46,206 nt of DNA from an uncultured Pelagibacteraceae bacterium (GCA_902529645.1 CABZXO010000004.1:73226-119431), one strand, 5' to 3'; shown: positions 7,767-17,568, counted from the first letter of the stretch. Made by a program: numbers and translations. Notes: generated by a model not told the origin, from the letters alone.

Positions 7767-8689
7767 GCTTTAAGTTCTTTCCAAAAAGTTTTAGCTAAAT
7801 TTATTCCCGATAAATCATAAAGTGTTTTAAGTCCAGTTGGAGATGTAACATTTATATCTCCATTGAGTTTTTGATCTATAAAATCAATTCCAGCAAAAAA
7901 AATATTTTCTTTTTTTAAATCTTTTGCAATAATTTTTGAAATTTTAATTTCTTTACTTGTTAATTTGATATTAGTTGGTTTTGCTCCTTTACTCATATTA
8001 CTTAAAATTGAACCTTTCTTTGGAACCCTAGAAATTGCACCACATACTTTCCCATTAATAATAAAAACCCTTTTGTCTCCATTACTTATTTTAGGAAGAA
8101 ATTTTTGGCACATGATATGATCATGTTTTTTTATAAATTTATTAACTAATTTAAGTTTAAATTTAGTTAACAAATGAATATCATTTCCACTGAAACTATG
8201 GATGGGTTTTAAAATGACTTTTTTGTTTTTTTTAAAAAATTTCTTAATTTCACCAATATTTTGAGTAAAAATAGTAGCCGGCATGTATTTTTGGTATTTA
8301 GATGAATACAATTTTTCAGAAATATTCCTTATAGAGGTAGGGTTGTTAATTATTTTAACTTTAGTTTTAATCGTATCTAAAATGTATGTTGTTGAAATAT
8401 ACTCAAGATTAAAAGGAGGGTCTTGGCGAATAAGAATAAATTTGCATTTACTTAATTCTAGATTTTGTTTTTTTTTAATTTTATAGAATTTTTTATTGCT
8501 ATAATTAAATTTAATAAAAAAACCTGTAGCTGTAACTTTCGAATTAATAACTGATAAATCTTTTGGATCGTAATAGAAAATTTTATATTTTTTGTTCTGA
8601 ATTTCGTTTGCTAAAAAAACACTTGTATCCGTTAAAGGATTTAGTTTAGAAGGATGGTTTCCTTGAACGGCAACAATTTTATTTATCAT
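7763..8689 (-). CDS. gshB: Glutathione synthetase
   Basis: 308-residue ATP-grasp enzyme that joins glycine to gamma-glutamylcysteine in the cytosol. Family marks: RQDPPF in the N-terminal half, the ATP-grasp segment KPIHSFSGNDIHLL, QKFLP...GDKRVFIINGKVCGAISR, and the C-terminal INVTSPTGL that ligates magnesium. Several N-terminal stretches are unusually rich in Lys/Asn/Ile, as expected from AT pressure. Its start overlaps the end of gshA by 11 bases, and its end overlaps the DMT transporter gene by 4 bases. The gene pair therefore encodes the complete two-step glutathione pathway. Confidence 0.93.
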   Translation of the reverse strand: MINKIVAVQGNHPSKLNPLTDTSVFLANEIQNKKYKIFYYDPKDLSVINSKVTATGFFIKFNYSNKKFYKIKKKQNLELSKCKFILIRQDPPFNLEYISTTYILDTIKTKVKIINNPTSIRNISEKLYSSKYQKYMPATIFTQNIGEIKKFFKKNKKVILKPIHSFSGNDIHLLTKFKLKLVNKFIKKHDHIMCQKFLPKISNGDKRVFIINGKVCGAISRVPKKGSILSNMSKGAKPTNIKLTSKEIKISKIIAKDLKKENIFFAGIDFIDQKLNGDINVTSPTGLKTLYDLSGINLAKTFWKELKA

Positions 8690-9974
8690 ACAATTCGTCT
8701 AAATTTTCGTTTTTTGAAAATTTAATAATCATATGATCTGCGTTTGTTGTCTTATTATCAATTACTTTTTGTAAATGATTTAGGAATATAGTTTCGTTAT
8801 TACCTTTTTTACTCAAAACATCTCTATTCTCTAAACCTTTTCTTGAAAGATCTAAAAGCGTAGATGACCAATAAAGAAGATCTTTACCCATTAATTGAGC
8901 ATTAAATCCCTTTTGTGGCGCCTCTAGATAAGCGTTGATTATTTTATCGACGTCCCATGTTGAAATTAGTTCATAAACTTCATCTAAATTTCCATAAAGC
9001 ATACCTATATTAAATGCTGGACCTGCACATAAACAATCCCAACCACATGTATCCATTGATCTTAACTCAATATATTTTTTAACTCTGTTCTCAGTAAATA
9101 TAGTGCTTAAGTGACTTGTTAAGTCTGCTTCAGTTGGAAGTCTATTTCCAATTTCTTGGATTTTTCCTTCCATAAAATCCTTAAAAATATATTTCCTACC
9201 TGAAATATACTGATCTTTATTTTGTATAAATAATATAGGAAAGTTAATTACAAAATCAGCATATTTTTCAAAATTCATATTTTCAAAAAATAATTTAGGC
9301 AATCCACCTCTAGAAGTACTTTGCCACACTTTAGATCTATAAGATAAATAGTTACTATTTTTTTTCTCCACAATTGAGGAATTTGCAAACAAAGCAATTA
9401 CAATGGGTACAATTGAGTTTGCAACTCTAAACTTTTTAATAAAATCTTCTTCCGACCTATAATCTATATTTAACTGAGTTCCACATGTTCGATACATCAT
9501 ATCTAAACTAAGTTCACCACCTAGAGGCATATCCTTAGTCATCAATTCATATCGTTGTTTAGGATTTTTTGGGATTTCATTTAATTTAGATATTGGATCG
9601 AAACCTGCACTTACGATTTTTATATCTAATTTTTTTGTAACTTGTTTTAATTCAAACAAATATTCTTGTGACTCTGCACAAGCTTCATGCATATGATTTA
9701 ATTTATCTCCCGATAATTCTATTTGATTGCCTGGTTCAAGAGTAATATTTTTACCACCTTTATTAAGAGCAATGATATTTTCTTTTTCAAAAACTGGATT
9801 CCAGCCAAATTCAAGTAAGGCTGAAAACATTTCTTTTATTTTTAAGTAATCAATCCTTTTATTGTCTGAATTATTAAATAAAAACTTTTCATGCTCTATC
9901 CCAATTTTAAAATTTTTAGGCTCTTTAATACCTGACTTAAAATAATTAATAATTTTTTCTTTTGAATCAATCAT
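8679..9974 (-). CDS. gshA: Glutamate--cysteine ligase (plant/alphaproteobacterial type)
   Basis: 431-residue GCS2-type ligase that makes gamma-glutamylcysteine, the first and controlling step of glutathione synthesis. Recognisable parts are the N-terminal KIGIEHEKFLF segment, the central cysteine-containing YRTCGTQLNIDYRSEEDF, SRGGLPKLF, and the C-terminal IELRSMDTCGWDCLCAGPAF stretch. It belongs to the branch shared by plants and alphaproteobacteria rather than the E. coli GshA type. Plant homologues are redox-regulated by disulfides; the cluster of cysteines near residue 306 is suggestive, but this enzyme need not use the same pair. It overlaps gshB by 11 bases and follows the HD-domain gene by 29 bases. 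Confidence 0.93.
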   Translation of the reverse strand: MIDSKEKIINYFKSGIKEPKNFKIGIEHEKFLFNNSDNKRIDYLKIKEMFSALLEFGWNPVFEKENIIALNKGGKNITLEPGNQIELSGDKLNHMHEACAESQEYLFELKQVTKKLDIKIVSAGFDPISKLNEIPKNPKQRYELMTKDMPLGGELSLDMMYRTCGTQLNIDYRSEEDFIKKFRVANSIVPIVIALFANSSIVEKKNSNYLSYRSKVWQSTSRGGLPKLFFENMNFEKYADFVINFPILFIQNKDQYISGRKYIFKDFMEGKIQEIGNRLPTEADLTSHLSTIFTENRVKKYIELRSMDTCGWDCLCAGPAFNIGMLYGNLDEVYELISTWDVDKIINAYLEAPQKGFNAQLMGKDLLYWSSTLLDLSRKGLENRDVLSKKGNNETIFLNHLQKVIDNKTTNADHMIIKFSKNENLDELYDK

Positions 9975-10003
9975 TTGCTGTAAATAGTGATTTATAGATA
10001 AAT

Positions 10004-10561
10004 TTAAAGATAATAATAAGGCTCTTTAGCAAATATTTTTTTAACTAATGGCTTAAAATCATCTAAAGTCATACTTTTGTAATCAGGGTCAAAAGAGCAT
10101 TGATCATATTTTTCACAAAAATCTATGGTGTCTTGATAATACTTGTGGTCTTTAAATTTATCTCTTGCATTTCTATCACCACCTAAATGATGAGCACTGT
10201 AATATGTTTGAAAAAGACCGTGGTGTAGAATAATCCAAAAGGTTCTTTCTGAAACATAAGGTCTAAGTATGGATGCAGCATATTGAGAATGATTCATTGG
10301 TGCTAAATCGTCTCCAATATCATGTAGTAAAGTTGCAACAACCATTTCGTCACTTTCTTTATTTTTAAAAGCTCTTGTTGCAGCCTGTAAGGAATGTTCT
10401 AGTCTGCTGATTTTGTAACCTTCTAAAGTTGAGGTTTGTTTGCTCAAATAACTAAGAATTCTATCAGCTGTTTGTCTTTCAAATTTTTTTTCTAGTTTTT
10501 CTAAAAGTTGATAGTCATCTTTACTACCATTTTTCATTTCAGTAAATTTAACTGTTTTCAT
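10004..10561 (-). CDS. HD-domain metal-dependent protein (PhnZ/MIOX-like fold)
   Basis: 185-residue HD-superfamily protein. The metal ligands are in order: H56 (in LEHSLQ), H80-D81 (in LLHDIG), H91, H113/H114 and D153 (in the YDQCSFDP motif). This pattern is that of the PhnZ/TmpB/MIOX-like branch of two-iron HD oxygenases as well as of many HD phosphohydrolases. In PhnZ, a Tyr and a Glu lie 10 and 7 residues before the first His; here those positions are Leu and Tyr, so the PhnZ reaction is not supported. It lies 3 bases after purF and 29 before gshA. Biochemical role unknown. Confidence 0.7.
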   Translation of the reverse strand: MKTVKFTEMKNGSKDDYQLLEKLEKKFERQTADRILSYLSKQTSTLEGYKISRLEHSLQAATRAFKNKESDEMVVATLLHDIGDDLAPMNHSQYAASILRPYVSERTFWIILHHGLFQTYYSAHHLGGDRNARDKFKDHKYYQDTIDFCEKYDQCSFDPDYKSMTLDDFKPLVKKIFAKEPYYYL

Positions 10562-10564
10562 ATT

Positions 10565-12046
10565 TTAATTATTTGATCCTGTGCTAAGTAAAGATAACTG
10601 AGTAATTTTATTATCTCCTAATTCATCCACTAATTTAACAGGATATTCACCCGTGAAATAATGATCTGTTAATTGTGGGTATGTTTCGTTTCTTTTTTCA
10701 AATCCAATAGCTTTATACAATCCATCAATTGTTAAAAATCTCAAAGTTTTAGCTCCAATATATTCGCAAATTTCATCATTTGTTTTATTTGCAGCTAACA
10801 ATTCTTTTTTTGTTGGTGTATCTACACCATAGAAATCTGGGTATCTTATTTCAGGACATGCAATTTTAACATGAACTTCTTTTGCACCAGCATCGTAAAG
10901 CATTTTTACAATTTTATGTGAAGTTGTTCCTCGAACAAGAGAGTCATCAATTAAAATTATTTTTTTGTTTTTAATTGTTGTTTGATTAGCATTTAATTTC
11001 AACTTTACCCCTAAGCTTCTAATTTTCTGGCTTGGTTCAATAAAAGTTCTTCCAACATAATGATTCCTAATTAACCCATGTTCAAAATTCATTTTTAATT
11101 CTTGAGCAAAACCCATAGCAGCTGCATTTCCAGAATCTGGAACTGGAACTACTATGTCTGCATCAGTATCATTTTCTTTTGCTAGCTCCTTACCAATATT
11201 TTTTCTATGTTCATATGCAGTTTTTCCTCCAATTAGACTGTCTGGTCTTGAAAAATAAATATACTCAAACACACAAGGCCTTACTTTTTTAGCAGGGAAG
11301 GGCTTAATACTTTTCAGTTCATTATTTTCAATTAAAATTATCTCACCGTTTTCAACTTCTCTTACAAATTTTGCGCCAATTATATCAAACGCACAAGTTT
11401 CAGAGGCTAAGACATAACTATTACCTAGCTTACCAATAACCAGAGGTCTAATTCCATATGGATCTCTTACTCCAATTAATGAGTTTTGAGTTAACATCAC
11501 CAATGCATAACCACCTTGTATTTGAAAAATTGCATCAATTATTTTATCAATTGTTTTTAGTCTTTTTGATTTAGCAATTAATTGAACAATAGTTTCAGTG
11601 TCTGAAGTAGTGTAAAATATGGCCCCATCCTCAACCAATTTATTCCTTAAAGAAATTGAATTAGTAAGATTTCCATTATGAGCAACCCCAATGCCGCCTG
11701 CATTCGTGTCAGCAAAAAAAGGTTGAATATTTCTTAATATATTGTTTCCTGTTGTACTATATCTGTTATGGCCAATTGCATATTTTCCCTTTAGATTATT
11801 AAGCACTTCTTCTTTATTGAAATTATCACCAACTAAACCAAATCTTTTTTCTGAATAATATTTTTCTCCATCAAAAGTAACTATTCCACATCCTTCTTGA
11901 CCTCTGTGTTGTAGAGCGTGAAGTCCTAGCGCGGTTAGAGCCGAAGCATCCTTTGCATTGCTAATACCAAAAACACCACATTCTTCCTTTAATCTTGGAT
12001 TATAGATCTGTAATTTTTTCTTTAGAGTCTTGATATGTTTTTTCAT
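10565..12046 (-). CDS. purF: Amidophosphoribosyltransferase (PurF)
   Basis: 493-residue enzyme for the first committed step of purine synthesis (PRPP + glutamine to phosphoribosylamine). The N-terminal nucleophile Cys is residue 23 (ECGVFGI), so 22 residues would have to be removed to expose it. HRYSTTGN and VPDSGN...GLIRNHYVGRTF define the glutaminase and PRPP-binding halves; IILIDDSLVRGTT is the PRPP loop. The positions that bind an iron-sulfur cluster in the Bacillus enzyme are mostly not Cys (PDFYG, TDHYF), so a cluster is unlikely. The start lies 47 bases inside the cvpA gene; cvpA-purF linkage is classical. Confidence 0.95.
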   Translation of the reverse strand: MKKHIKTLKKKLQIYNPRLKEECGVFGISNAKDASALTALGLHALQHRGQEGCGIVTFDGEKYYSEKRFGLVGDNFNKEEVLNNLKGKYAIGHNRYSTTGNNILRNIQPFFADTNAGGIGVAHNGNLTNSISLRNKLVEDGAIFYTTSDTETIVQLIAKSKRLKTIDKIIDAIFQIQGGYALVMLTQNSLIGVRDPYGIRPLVIGKLGNSYVLASETCAFDIIGAKFVREVENGEIILIENNELKSIKPFPAKKVRPCVFEYIYFSRPDSLIGGKTAYEHRKNIGKELAKENDTDADIVVPVPDSGNAAAMGFAQELKMNFEHGLIRNHYVGRTFIEPSQKIRSLGVKLKLNANQTTIKNKKIILIDDSLVRGTTSHKIVKMLYDAGAKEVHVKIACPEIRYPDFYGVDTPTKKELLAANKTNDEICEYIGAKTLRFLTIDGLYKAIGFEKRNETYPQLTDHYFTGEYPVKLVDELGDNKITQLSLLSTGSNN

Positions 12047-12545
12047 TAGGAAATTCTTTTATCAAATAACTACTACCTTTTTCTAAATATGGAAAGACGT
12101 ATGATTTGTCAAAATTTATTGGCCATTTATCATAATTATAAACGATGTGAACACCTGAAAAGATACATATAGATATAATGTAAGCTCTTATAAAACCAAA
12201 AAAGAATCCAAATGTTGTATCTAAACCACCAATACCTGTATATCTGACTGCTTTACTGATTCCTTTATTTACTAATAAAACTAAAAATATAACAACGACA
12301 AATATTACTATTCCTAAACCAACATCGAGCACATACTCATTATCAATTATATCTTTTACATAGGGTTTAATTTTTGGAAATAGAATTAATGTAATTATGT
12401 ATGCAAGTAACCATTTAGCCATTGAAAGGATACTTAATATAAAGCCCTTTTTATAACAACTAACTAAAGAAAGGATTGTTAAAATTAAATAAATTAAATC
12501 AATTATTGATATTGTTTTATAAAAATCTTTTATGATTTCTAACAT
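12000..12545 (-). CDS. cvpA: CvpA family membrane protein
   Basis: 181-residue inner-membrane protein with four predicted helices, matching the CvpA (colicin V production) family by length, hydrophobic pattern and its position directly before purF. The segment between the second and third helices contains LGIVIFVVVIFLVLLVNKGISKAV, cut by a GLDTTFGFFFGF turn that is typical of the family. Its molecular role is poorly defined; in other bacteria it affects envelope stress tolerance. The last 47 bases overlap the start of purF, and it begins 5 bases after the RND exporter gene ends. Confidence 0.88.
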   Translation of the reverse strand: MLEIIKDFYKTISIIDLIYLILTILSLVSCYKKGFILSILSMAKWLLAYIITLILFPKIKPYVKDIIDNEYVLDVGLGIVIFVVVIFLVLLVNKGISKAVRYTGIGGLDTTFGFFFGFIRAYIISICIFSGVHIVYNYDKWPINFDKSYVFPYLEKGSSYLIKEFPNEKTYQDSKEKITDL

Positions 12546-12550
12546 TTAAA

Positions 12551-14941
12551 TTATTTGCCAAAAGGTTTAATAATTAAAATTAAGGCAGGAAGTAGTGTTA
12601 ATACTGATACCATAGCCAATAACATAGCTAGTCCTGTAAATACACCAAAATAAATTGTTGGGATAAACTTAGATAACACCAAAATTGAAAATCCAAAAAC
12701 AATCGTTATTGAAGTATTTAGTATTGCAACGCCAACAGTTGAATGACACGTTTTTAATGTTTTATTGTAATCCTTTATTTTATTAAACTCTTCTTTAAAT
12801 CTATAGATATAGTGAATACTGTTATCTACAGCAATTCCTATGGTAATTGCTGCAATAGTTATTGTCATCATATCTAAAGGTATTCCTAATAATCCAATTA
12901 TTCCCAGTATAAAAAAAGCAGCAATAAAATTTGGAACAACACCAATGAATGAAAGCTTAATGTTTCTAAATAAGATTATGAACATTGAAAATATTCCAAT
13001 CATAACCAATCCTAATGTTAAAATTTGAGATTTAAATAAGCTTTGTAATAAATTATTAAATAATATTAAGACACCCGCTAATTTGTAATCTTTTTCTTCT
13101 AGACCAAATTTATCTTTAAGATCAAAATTAATTTTATTAAGTAAATCATTTCTTCTTAAACTTTCTTGTGAGTCTATAATTCTTAAACTTATTCGAGCCT
13201 CATTATCTTTGATTGAAAGATAGGGATCAATGATTTCGGTTTTAATGCTCTCAGGGATTTTAGAGTAAAGTACTCCCATTTCTAAAGTGCCTAAAGGCTT
13301 GTTGTTATTTAATTGAGTAGCAACTTCAATAATAGATGAAAAAGATAGAACTTTACCAATTTCAGGCAAACTATCTAAGTAATTATGAATAGATGTAATT
13401 AGATCAATTTTATCTTTGGTAAACCAGTATTTTTCATCATTAGTATCTTCTTCATCGCCCCAATCTTCAAAATCATCATCTTCTTCAGATTTTTTAACTT
13501 TTTCTTTCTCAGGAAATTTTATAATAACTTCCAATGGTGTGGTTCCACCTAGCTTATCATCTATAAGCTTCATACCCTTATAAATTTCGGTCTTCTTATC
13601 AAAGTAATTTATAAAACTATTTTCAACTTCAAGCTTACTAATTCCAATAATACTAAAAATTACAACTACTCCAGTTACTAAGAATATTGAGTTTTTATTA
13701 TTGAGAGAAATTTCACCAAGTAAATTTGTAATTTTAGATTTTTGTTCTTTTTTAACTGTGATATTTTTTGTGGGAGCAAAGTTTAAAAGGGTAGGTAGCA
13801 GAGTAAATGTAATGATAAATGATGTAATTAAACCAAAAGTCATCATCCAGCCAAAATCAATAATAGGTTTTATTTCACTAAAAATTAAAGACAAGAATGC
13901 AAAAATTGTTGTTAAAACGGTATAAAGAATTGGCCAAAACATTTTTGAAGTGGTCAAAGAAATAATTTCAAAATTATTTTTTGATGAAAAATTTTTTTTA
14001 AGTTGAAGAAACCTTGTGCTCATATGAATATTCATTGCCATTGTTAAAATTAACATCAGTGCAATAAAATTTGATGAGATGACTGTAACCTTCCATCCTA
14101 GCAATCCAAGTAATCCCATCATTATTATCACAGAAAAAAGACAACTACTTATAGGAACAATAATCCAAATAAGATTTCTAAAAACAAACCATAATGTAGC
14201 AATTATAAATAACAGAACTCCCAAACCAAAAACAATTATATCGCTTTTGATAAAAGTCATCATATCATCAGCAATCATTGGTATTCCTCCAAGATAAATT
14301 TTTCCAACATCACCATAACTTTGAATAACTTGTCTAATTTCTAAAATATTCTGATGGTTTTGTTTTTTTATTTGATCTTTGATTAGTTCAACCTCTTCTT
14401 TGGATTTATTTTCTATATCTTTTAATTTTTGAGATTGTTTAATGTTAACAATGATACCACTAGTTTTACCATCTTCACTAATAACAAAATTTCTAAAAAC
14501 AGGACTATTTAAAATTTCTTTAAAACCTCTATTTCTATCTACATCTTCATCTTTTAATGTTTTGAAGCTTTCTAGTCTTTCCTGAAGAGGAGCATCAGAA
14601 TTATTTAAAAGTGGAATATCTAATAATGTAATTACGCTATGAACCCAGTCTAGACTTTGAATTTTATATTTTAAACTTAATAAATTATTAATCGATGAGT
14701 CAGTTACCATTCCTTGATTAGGAGTATATGTAAGAATTAAAAACTCTTTAGATCCATATCTTTCAGAGACTTCTTTTAGATATGCTAAATCTGGATCACC
14801 TTCAATTAACAAGGTTTCTGATGAAGCATCTAACCTGAAATTTTTTGAATAGTATCCAAAACTTAAAATAGCAATAATCAACAATATAAATATTGCTTTG
14901 GGATTTTTGAGGATAACGTTTTGATAAAAATGAGCTACCAT
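12551..14941 (-). CDS. RND superfamily (MMPL-type) exporter
   Basis: 796-residue inner-membrane protein with the two-fold RND layout: helix 1, a large periplasmic loop (about residues 35-220), five helices, then helix 7, a second loop and five more helices. It resembles MMPL/HpnN-type lipid transporters and the 'predicted exporter' group. It is not an AcrB-type drug pump, being shorter and without a linked membrane fusion gene. An unusual strongly acidic patch (Glu/Asp run around residues 481-503) lies in the second periplasmic loop. It sits 5 bases before cvpA and 21 bases after dnaB. Cargo is likely a lipid or hydrophobic molecule, by family only. Confidence 0.82.
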   Translation of the reverse strand: MVAHFYQNVILKNPKAIFILLIIAILSFGYYSKNFRLDASSETLLIEGDPDLAYLKEVSERYGSKEFLILTYTPNQGMVTDSSINNLLSLKYKIQSLDWVHSVITLLDIPLLNNSDAPLQERLESFKTLKDEDVDRNRGFKEILNSPVFRNFVISEDGKTSGIIVNIKQSQKLKDIENKSKEEVELIKDQIKKQNHQNILEIRQVIQSYGDVGKIYLGGIPMIADDMMTFIKSDIIVFGLGVLLFIIATLWFVFRNLIWIIVPISSCLFSVIIMMGLLGLLGWKVTVISSNFIALMLILTMAMNIHMSTRFLQLKKNFSSKNNFEIISLTTSKMFWPILYTVLTTIFAFLSLIFSEIKPIIDFGWMMTFGLITSFIITFTLLPTLLNFAPTKNITVKKEQKSKITNLLGEISLNNKNSIFLVTGVVVIFSIIGISKLEVENSFINYFDKKTEIYKGMKLIDDKLGGTTPLEVIIKFPEKEKVKKSEEDDDFEDWGDEEDTNDEKYWFTKDKIDLITSIHNYLDSLPEIGKVLSFSSIIEVATQLNNNKPLGTLEMGVLYSKIPESIKTEIIDPYLSIKDNEARISLRIIDSQESLRRNDLLNKINFDLKDKFGLEEKDYKLAGVLILFNNLLQSLFKSQILTLGLVMIGIFSMFIILFRNIKLSFIGVVPNFIAAFFILGIIGLLGIPLDMMTITIAAITIGIAVDNSIHYIYRFKEEFNKIKDYNKTLKTCHSTVGVAILNTSITIVFGFSILVLSKFIPTIYFGVFTGLAMLLAMVSVLTLLPALILIIKPFGK

Positions 14942-14962
14942 TCAAGCTCTTTATATTGGAAT

Positions 14963-16381
14963 TTAACTTGATTGAGTATCTTTAAATTTTGTAAATCTTT
15001 CCTCAAATTCTAGAGTTACATTGCCGATAGGACCATGTCTTTGTTTTCCAATTATTATTTGAGCTAAATGTGCAACTTCGTTCATTTTAGCTTGCCACTC
15101 TGCATGTTCAACTGTGGCTTCTCTTGGTTCTTTCCTTTGTAAATAATATCCCTCTCTATAAACAAACATTACAACATCTGCGTCTTGTTCAATAGAACCA
15201 GATTCTCTTAAATCTGCCAACTGAGGCTTATGATCATCTCTTTGTTCCACTTGTCGAGATAGTTGCGAAAGAGCTAAGACAGGTACAGAAAGTTCTTTAG
15301 CTATTGCCTTAAGTCCTTGTGTAATTTGTGAAATTTCTTGAACTCTTCCATCTTTGTTAAATGTAGTTCCTCTCATTAGTTGAATATAATCAACCACAAT
15401 CATATCTAGACCAAAAATCCTCTTAATACGTCTTGCTCTATTACTTAAAGCGGCAATACTTATTGCTGGAGTTTCGTCTATATAAAGAGGCAGTTCAGAA
15501 ATATTTTTTGAAGTCTCTAAAAACTTATCAAACTGATCGTCAGATATTCTTCCTCTTCTTATATCGTTAGAACTAATTCTTGCTTGCTCAGAAATAATTC
15601 TGGTAGATAATTGTTCTGAAGACATTTCAAGTGAAAAGAAAGCTATGGATGACTTCTTACCACTCTCCTGTAGTTTTTTAGCAGCGTTAAATGCAATATT
15701 TGTTGCTAGTGAAGTTTTACCCATCGATGGACGACCAGCAATTATAATTAAATCTGATTGATGCAATCCACCAAGCTTATCATCCAAATCCCTTAAACCA
15801 GTTGGAACACCAACTATTCCCTCTTCATTTTTATAAGCAGCAGACGCCATCTCAATTGTTTGTTTCATTGCTTCATCAAATTTTACTAAAGAAGAATTAA
15901 AGGAACCTTTTTCAGCTAGATCAAACAATAATCTTTCAGAATTTTCGATTATTGATTGTCCGTTAGTATCAAGATCATTTATTTTTGCGCTATCAATAGT
16001 TTGTTCTGAAATTTTTATTAATTCTCTTCTTACAAACATATCGTAAATTATTTTAGAATATTCTATCGCCTGTCTAACAGATGTTGAAAACTTTGTAATT
16101 TTAACTAAATACTCTGGAACATTTAAATCATCTTTTTCATCTTCGAAATAATTTTTTAAAGTAATTGGGTTGGCCAACATTCCTTTGTAGATAAGGCTTT
16201 CAACTGCTTCAAATATTTTTTGATGCATTGGATCATAAAAGTTAATACTAGAAACAATTGTATTTATTTCATCAAAAATATCATTGCTTACAAGGATAGA
16301 CCCTATTACAGCTTGTTCCGCTTCTATGTTGTTAGGTAATTCTTTAAATTGATCTTTGACTATTAGGAAATTGTTTTCCAT
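14963..16381 (-). CDS. dnaB: Replicative DNA helicase DnaB
   Basis: 472-residue hexameric 5'-3' helicase that unwinds DNA at the fork. The N-terminal collar domain starts at the PNNIEAEQAVIGSIL segment (16-30). The RecA-like domain carries Walker A GRPSMGKTS (216-224, K222 and T223), Walker B around MIVVDYIQLM, and the ALSQLSRQVEQR and GSIEQDADVVMF motifs. No intein interrupts it. It is followed after 21 bases by the RND exporter gene, and preceded by rplI with a 78-base gap that contains a TATAAT on the minus strand (16416-16421). The rplI-dnaB adjacency is common in proteobacteria. Confidence 0.96.
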   Translation of the reverse strand: MENNFLIVKDQFKELPNNIEAEQAVIGSILVSNDIFDEINTIVSSINFYDPMHQKIFEAVESLIYKGMLANPITLKNYFEDEKDDLNVPEYLVKITKFSTSVRQAIEYSKIIYDMFVRRELIKISEQTIDSAKINDLDTNGQSIIENSERLLFDLAEKGSFNSSLVKFDEAMKQTIEMASAAYKNEEGIVGVPTGLRDLDDKLGGLHQSDLIIIAGRPSMGKTSLATNIAFNAAKKLQESGKKSSIAFFSLEMSSEQLSTRIISEQARISSNDIRRGRISDDQFDKFLETSKNISELPLYIDETPAISIAALSNRARRIKRIFGLDMIVVDYIQLMRGTTFNKDGRVQEISQITQGLKAIAKELSVPVLALSQLSRQVEQRDDHKPQLADLRESGSIEQDADVVMFVYREGYYLQRKEPREATVEHAEWQAKMNEVAHLAQIIIGKQRHGPIGNVTLEFEERFTKFKDTQSS

Positions 16382-16459
16382 GAAAACAAAATTACCCTAA
16401 AAATTATTAAATCAAATTATATATTTTTTGCTGGGGAAAAGAATGTATAATTATTGGTT

Positions 16460-16909
16460 TTAATCAGCCGAAAAAACATCGATAGTTATTTCAGCATCAA
16501 CTTCTGAGTGTAAAGATATCTTAACTTTAAATTTCCCTAAAGCTCTTATTTCTTCAACTGGTTGTATCATTGAAGGCTTAATATCAATTTTGTTTTCTTC
16601 TTGGATAAGTTTTGAAATTTCAGTTGGTTTAACAGAACCGTACAATTCATTATTTTCTGTACTTAGTTTTTTTACAGAATACTTTTTACCATTAATTTGT
16701 TCTGCTATACTAGAAGCTTCTTTCCTCTTTTCGTTATCTTTTTTAGATAATTCAGTCTTAATTTTTTCAACTTCTTTTATGTTTTCTTTTGAGGCATAGA
16801 GAGCTTTATTATTGGCTATCAAAAAGTTTCTAGCAAAACCTCTTTTTACATCTATTACTTCACCAATAGACCCAATTCTTTTCACATTTTCTAATAAAAT
16901 CACTTTCAT
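16460..16909 (-). CDS. rplI: 50S ribosomal protein L9
   Basis: 149-residue bL9. The N-terminal rRNA-binding lobe is recognisable by VILLENVKRIGSIGEVIDVK and GFARNFLIANNKALYAS. A long Lys/Glu-rich connecting helix follows, then a C-terminal lobe ending in EITIDVFS. L9 binds 23S rRNA domain V near the L1 stalk and affects frame maintenance. It lies 1 base after rpsR in the rpsF-rpsR-rplI operon and shows normal length. Confidence 0.96.
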   Translation of the reverse strand: MKVILLENVKRIGSIGEVIDVKRGFARNFLIANNKALYASKENIKEVEKIKTELSKKDNEKRKEASSIAEQINGKKYSVKKLSTENNELYGSVKPTEISKLIQEENKIDIKPSMIQPVEEIRALGKFKVKISLHSEVDAEITIDVFSAD

Positions 16910-16910
16910 T

Positions 16911-17183
16911 TTAAATTAGCGCTAAGTTTCTAGCTCTTTTAATTGAAAGAGATAGTTCTCTTTGTTTTTTCTGAGATATATTTGTAATTCTTGAAGGTAG
17001 AATTTTACCATTCTCAGAAACATATTTTTTTAATAATTTAATATTTTTATAGTCTACCTCTGGAGCACCTTTAACTGATAATGGGCAAGTTTTTTTGAAT
17101 TTGTATTTATTTGGTTGAAAAATACTTAGTTTTGCAAAGTTACTTTGTTTACCTTTTTTGTTTCCACTTTGTCTTTTTGGCAT
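16911..17183 (-). CDS. rpsR: 30S ribosomal protein S18
   Basis: 90-residue bS18 of the small subunit platform, partner of S6. The conserved core is visible: [25 protein letters not shown] followed by the basic helix [17 protein letters not shown]. The N-terminal 25 residues are a basic, disordered-looking extension. Its first base is the last base of rpsF's stop region (positions touch at 17183), and rplI follows 1 base after its stop, so all three are translated from one message. Confidence 0.96.
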   Translation of the reverse strand: MPKRQSGNKKGKQSNFAKLSIFQPNKYKFKKTCPLSVKGAPEVDYKNIKLLKKYVSENGKILPSRITNISQKKQRELSLSIKRARNLALI

Positions 17184-17536
17184 TAGTTTTTAGCACTTTC
17201 TTTTTTTTCACTATCTTCTTTTTTTCCAAAATAGTTTGTTTCTAAATCAAATTTCTTTACTCTTACTGTTAAATATCTTAGTAACTTTTTATCTATAGCT
17301 TCATTTTTTTCTAATTCATCAATTACATTTCCTTTGCCTTTTATTTTGAAGTGAATGTAACTTCCTTTTTTATTCTTTTTTATAAGATAAGATAAATTGA
17401 GCAATCCCCAGTTTTCAGTTTTTACAACTTTACCATCATTTTTTTCAACAATTTTAGAATATTTTTCTGTTAATTGCTTTAATTCGCTTGGTGAAGTATC
17501 TTGCCTAGCTATAATAGTATGTTCGTATAAATTCAT
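17183..17536 (-). CDS. rpsF: 30S ribosomal protein S6
   Basis: 117-residue bS6. Typical opening ([21 protein letters not shown]), the central [22 protein letters not shown] strand-helix region and a charged C-terminal tail ([13 protein letters not shown]). It binds S18 and 16S rRNA. It is the first gene of a minus-strand run of about a dozen genes that ends at the MFS transporter near 5.6 kb. A promoter-like element is found 35-60 bases upstream. Confidence 0.96.
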   Translation of the reverse strand: MNLYEHTIIARQDTSPSELKQLTEKYSKIVEKNDGKVVKTENWGLLNLSYLIKKNKKGSYIHFKIKGKGNVIDELEKNEAIDKKLLRYLTVRVKKFDLETNYFGKKEDSEKKESAKN

Positions 17537-17568
17537 TTAAGTTCTTTAATAAAAAATGAGGATATACT

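Noticed and set aside
8283..8486. Plus-strand reading frame opposite gshB
   Set aside because: Hydrophobic, low-complexity translation antisense to a conserved enzyme; no ribosome-binding site or family match. Same verdict for frames opposite dnaB, rplI, lptD, purM, accB, rne and mrcA.
10565..12046. Iron-sulfur loss in PurF as a novel low-iron adaptation
   Set aside because: Cys ligands are indeed mostly absent, but many PurF enzymes (including E. coli) lack the cluster, and I believe alphaproteobacterial forms do as well, so this is ordinary.
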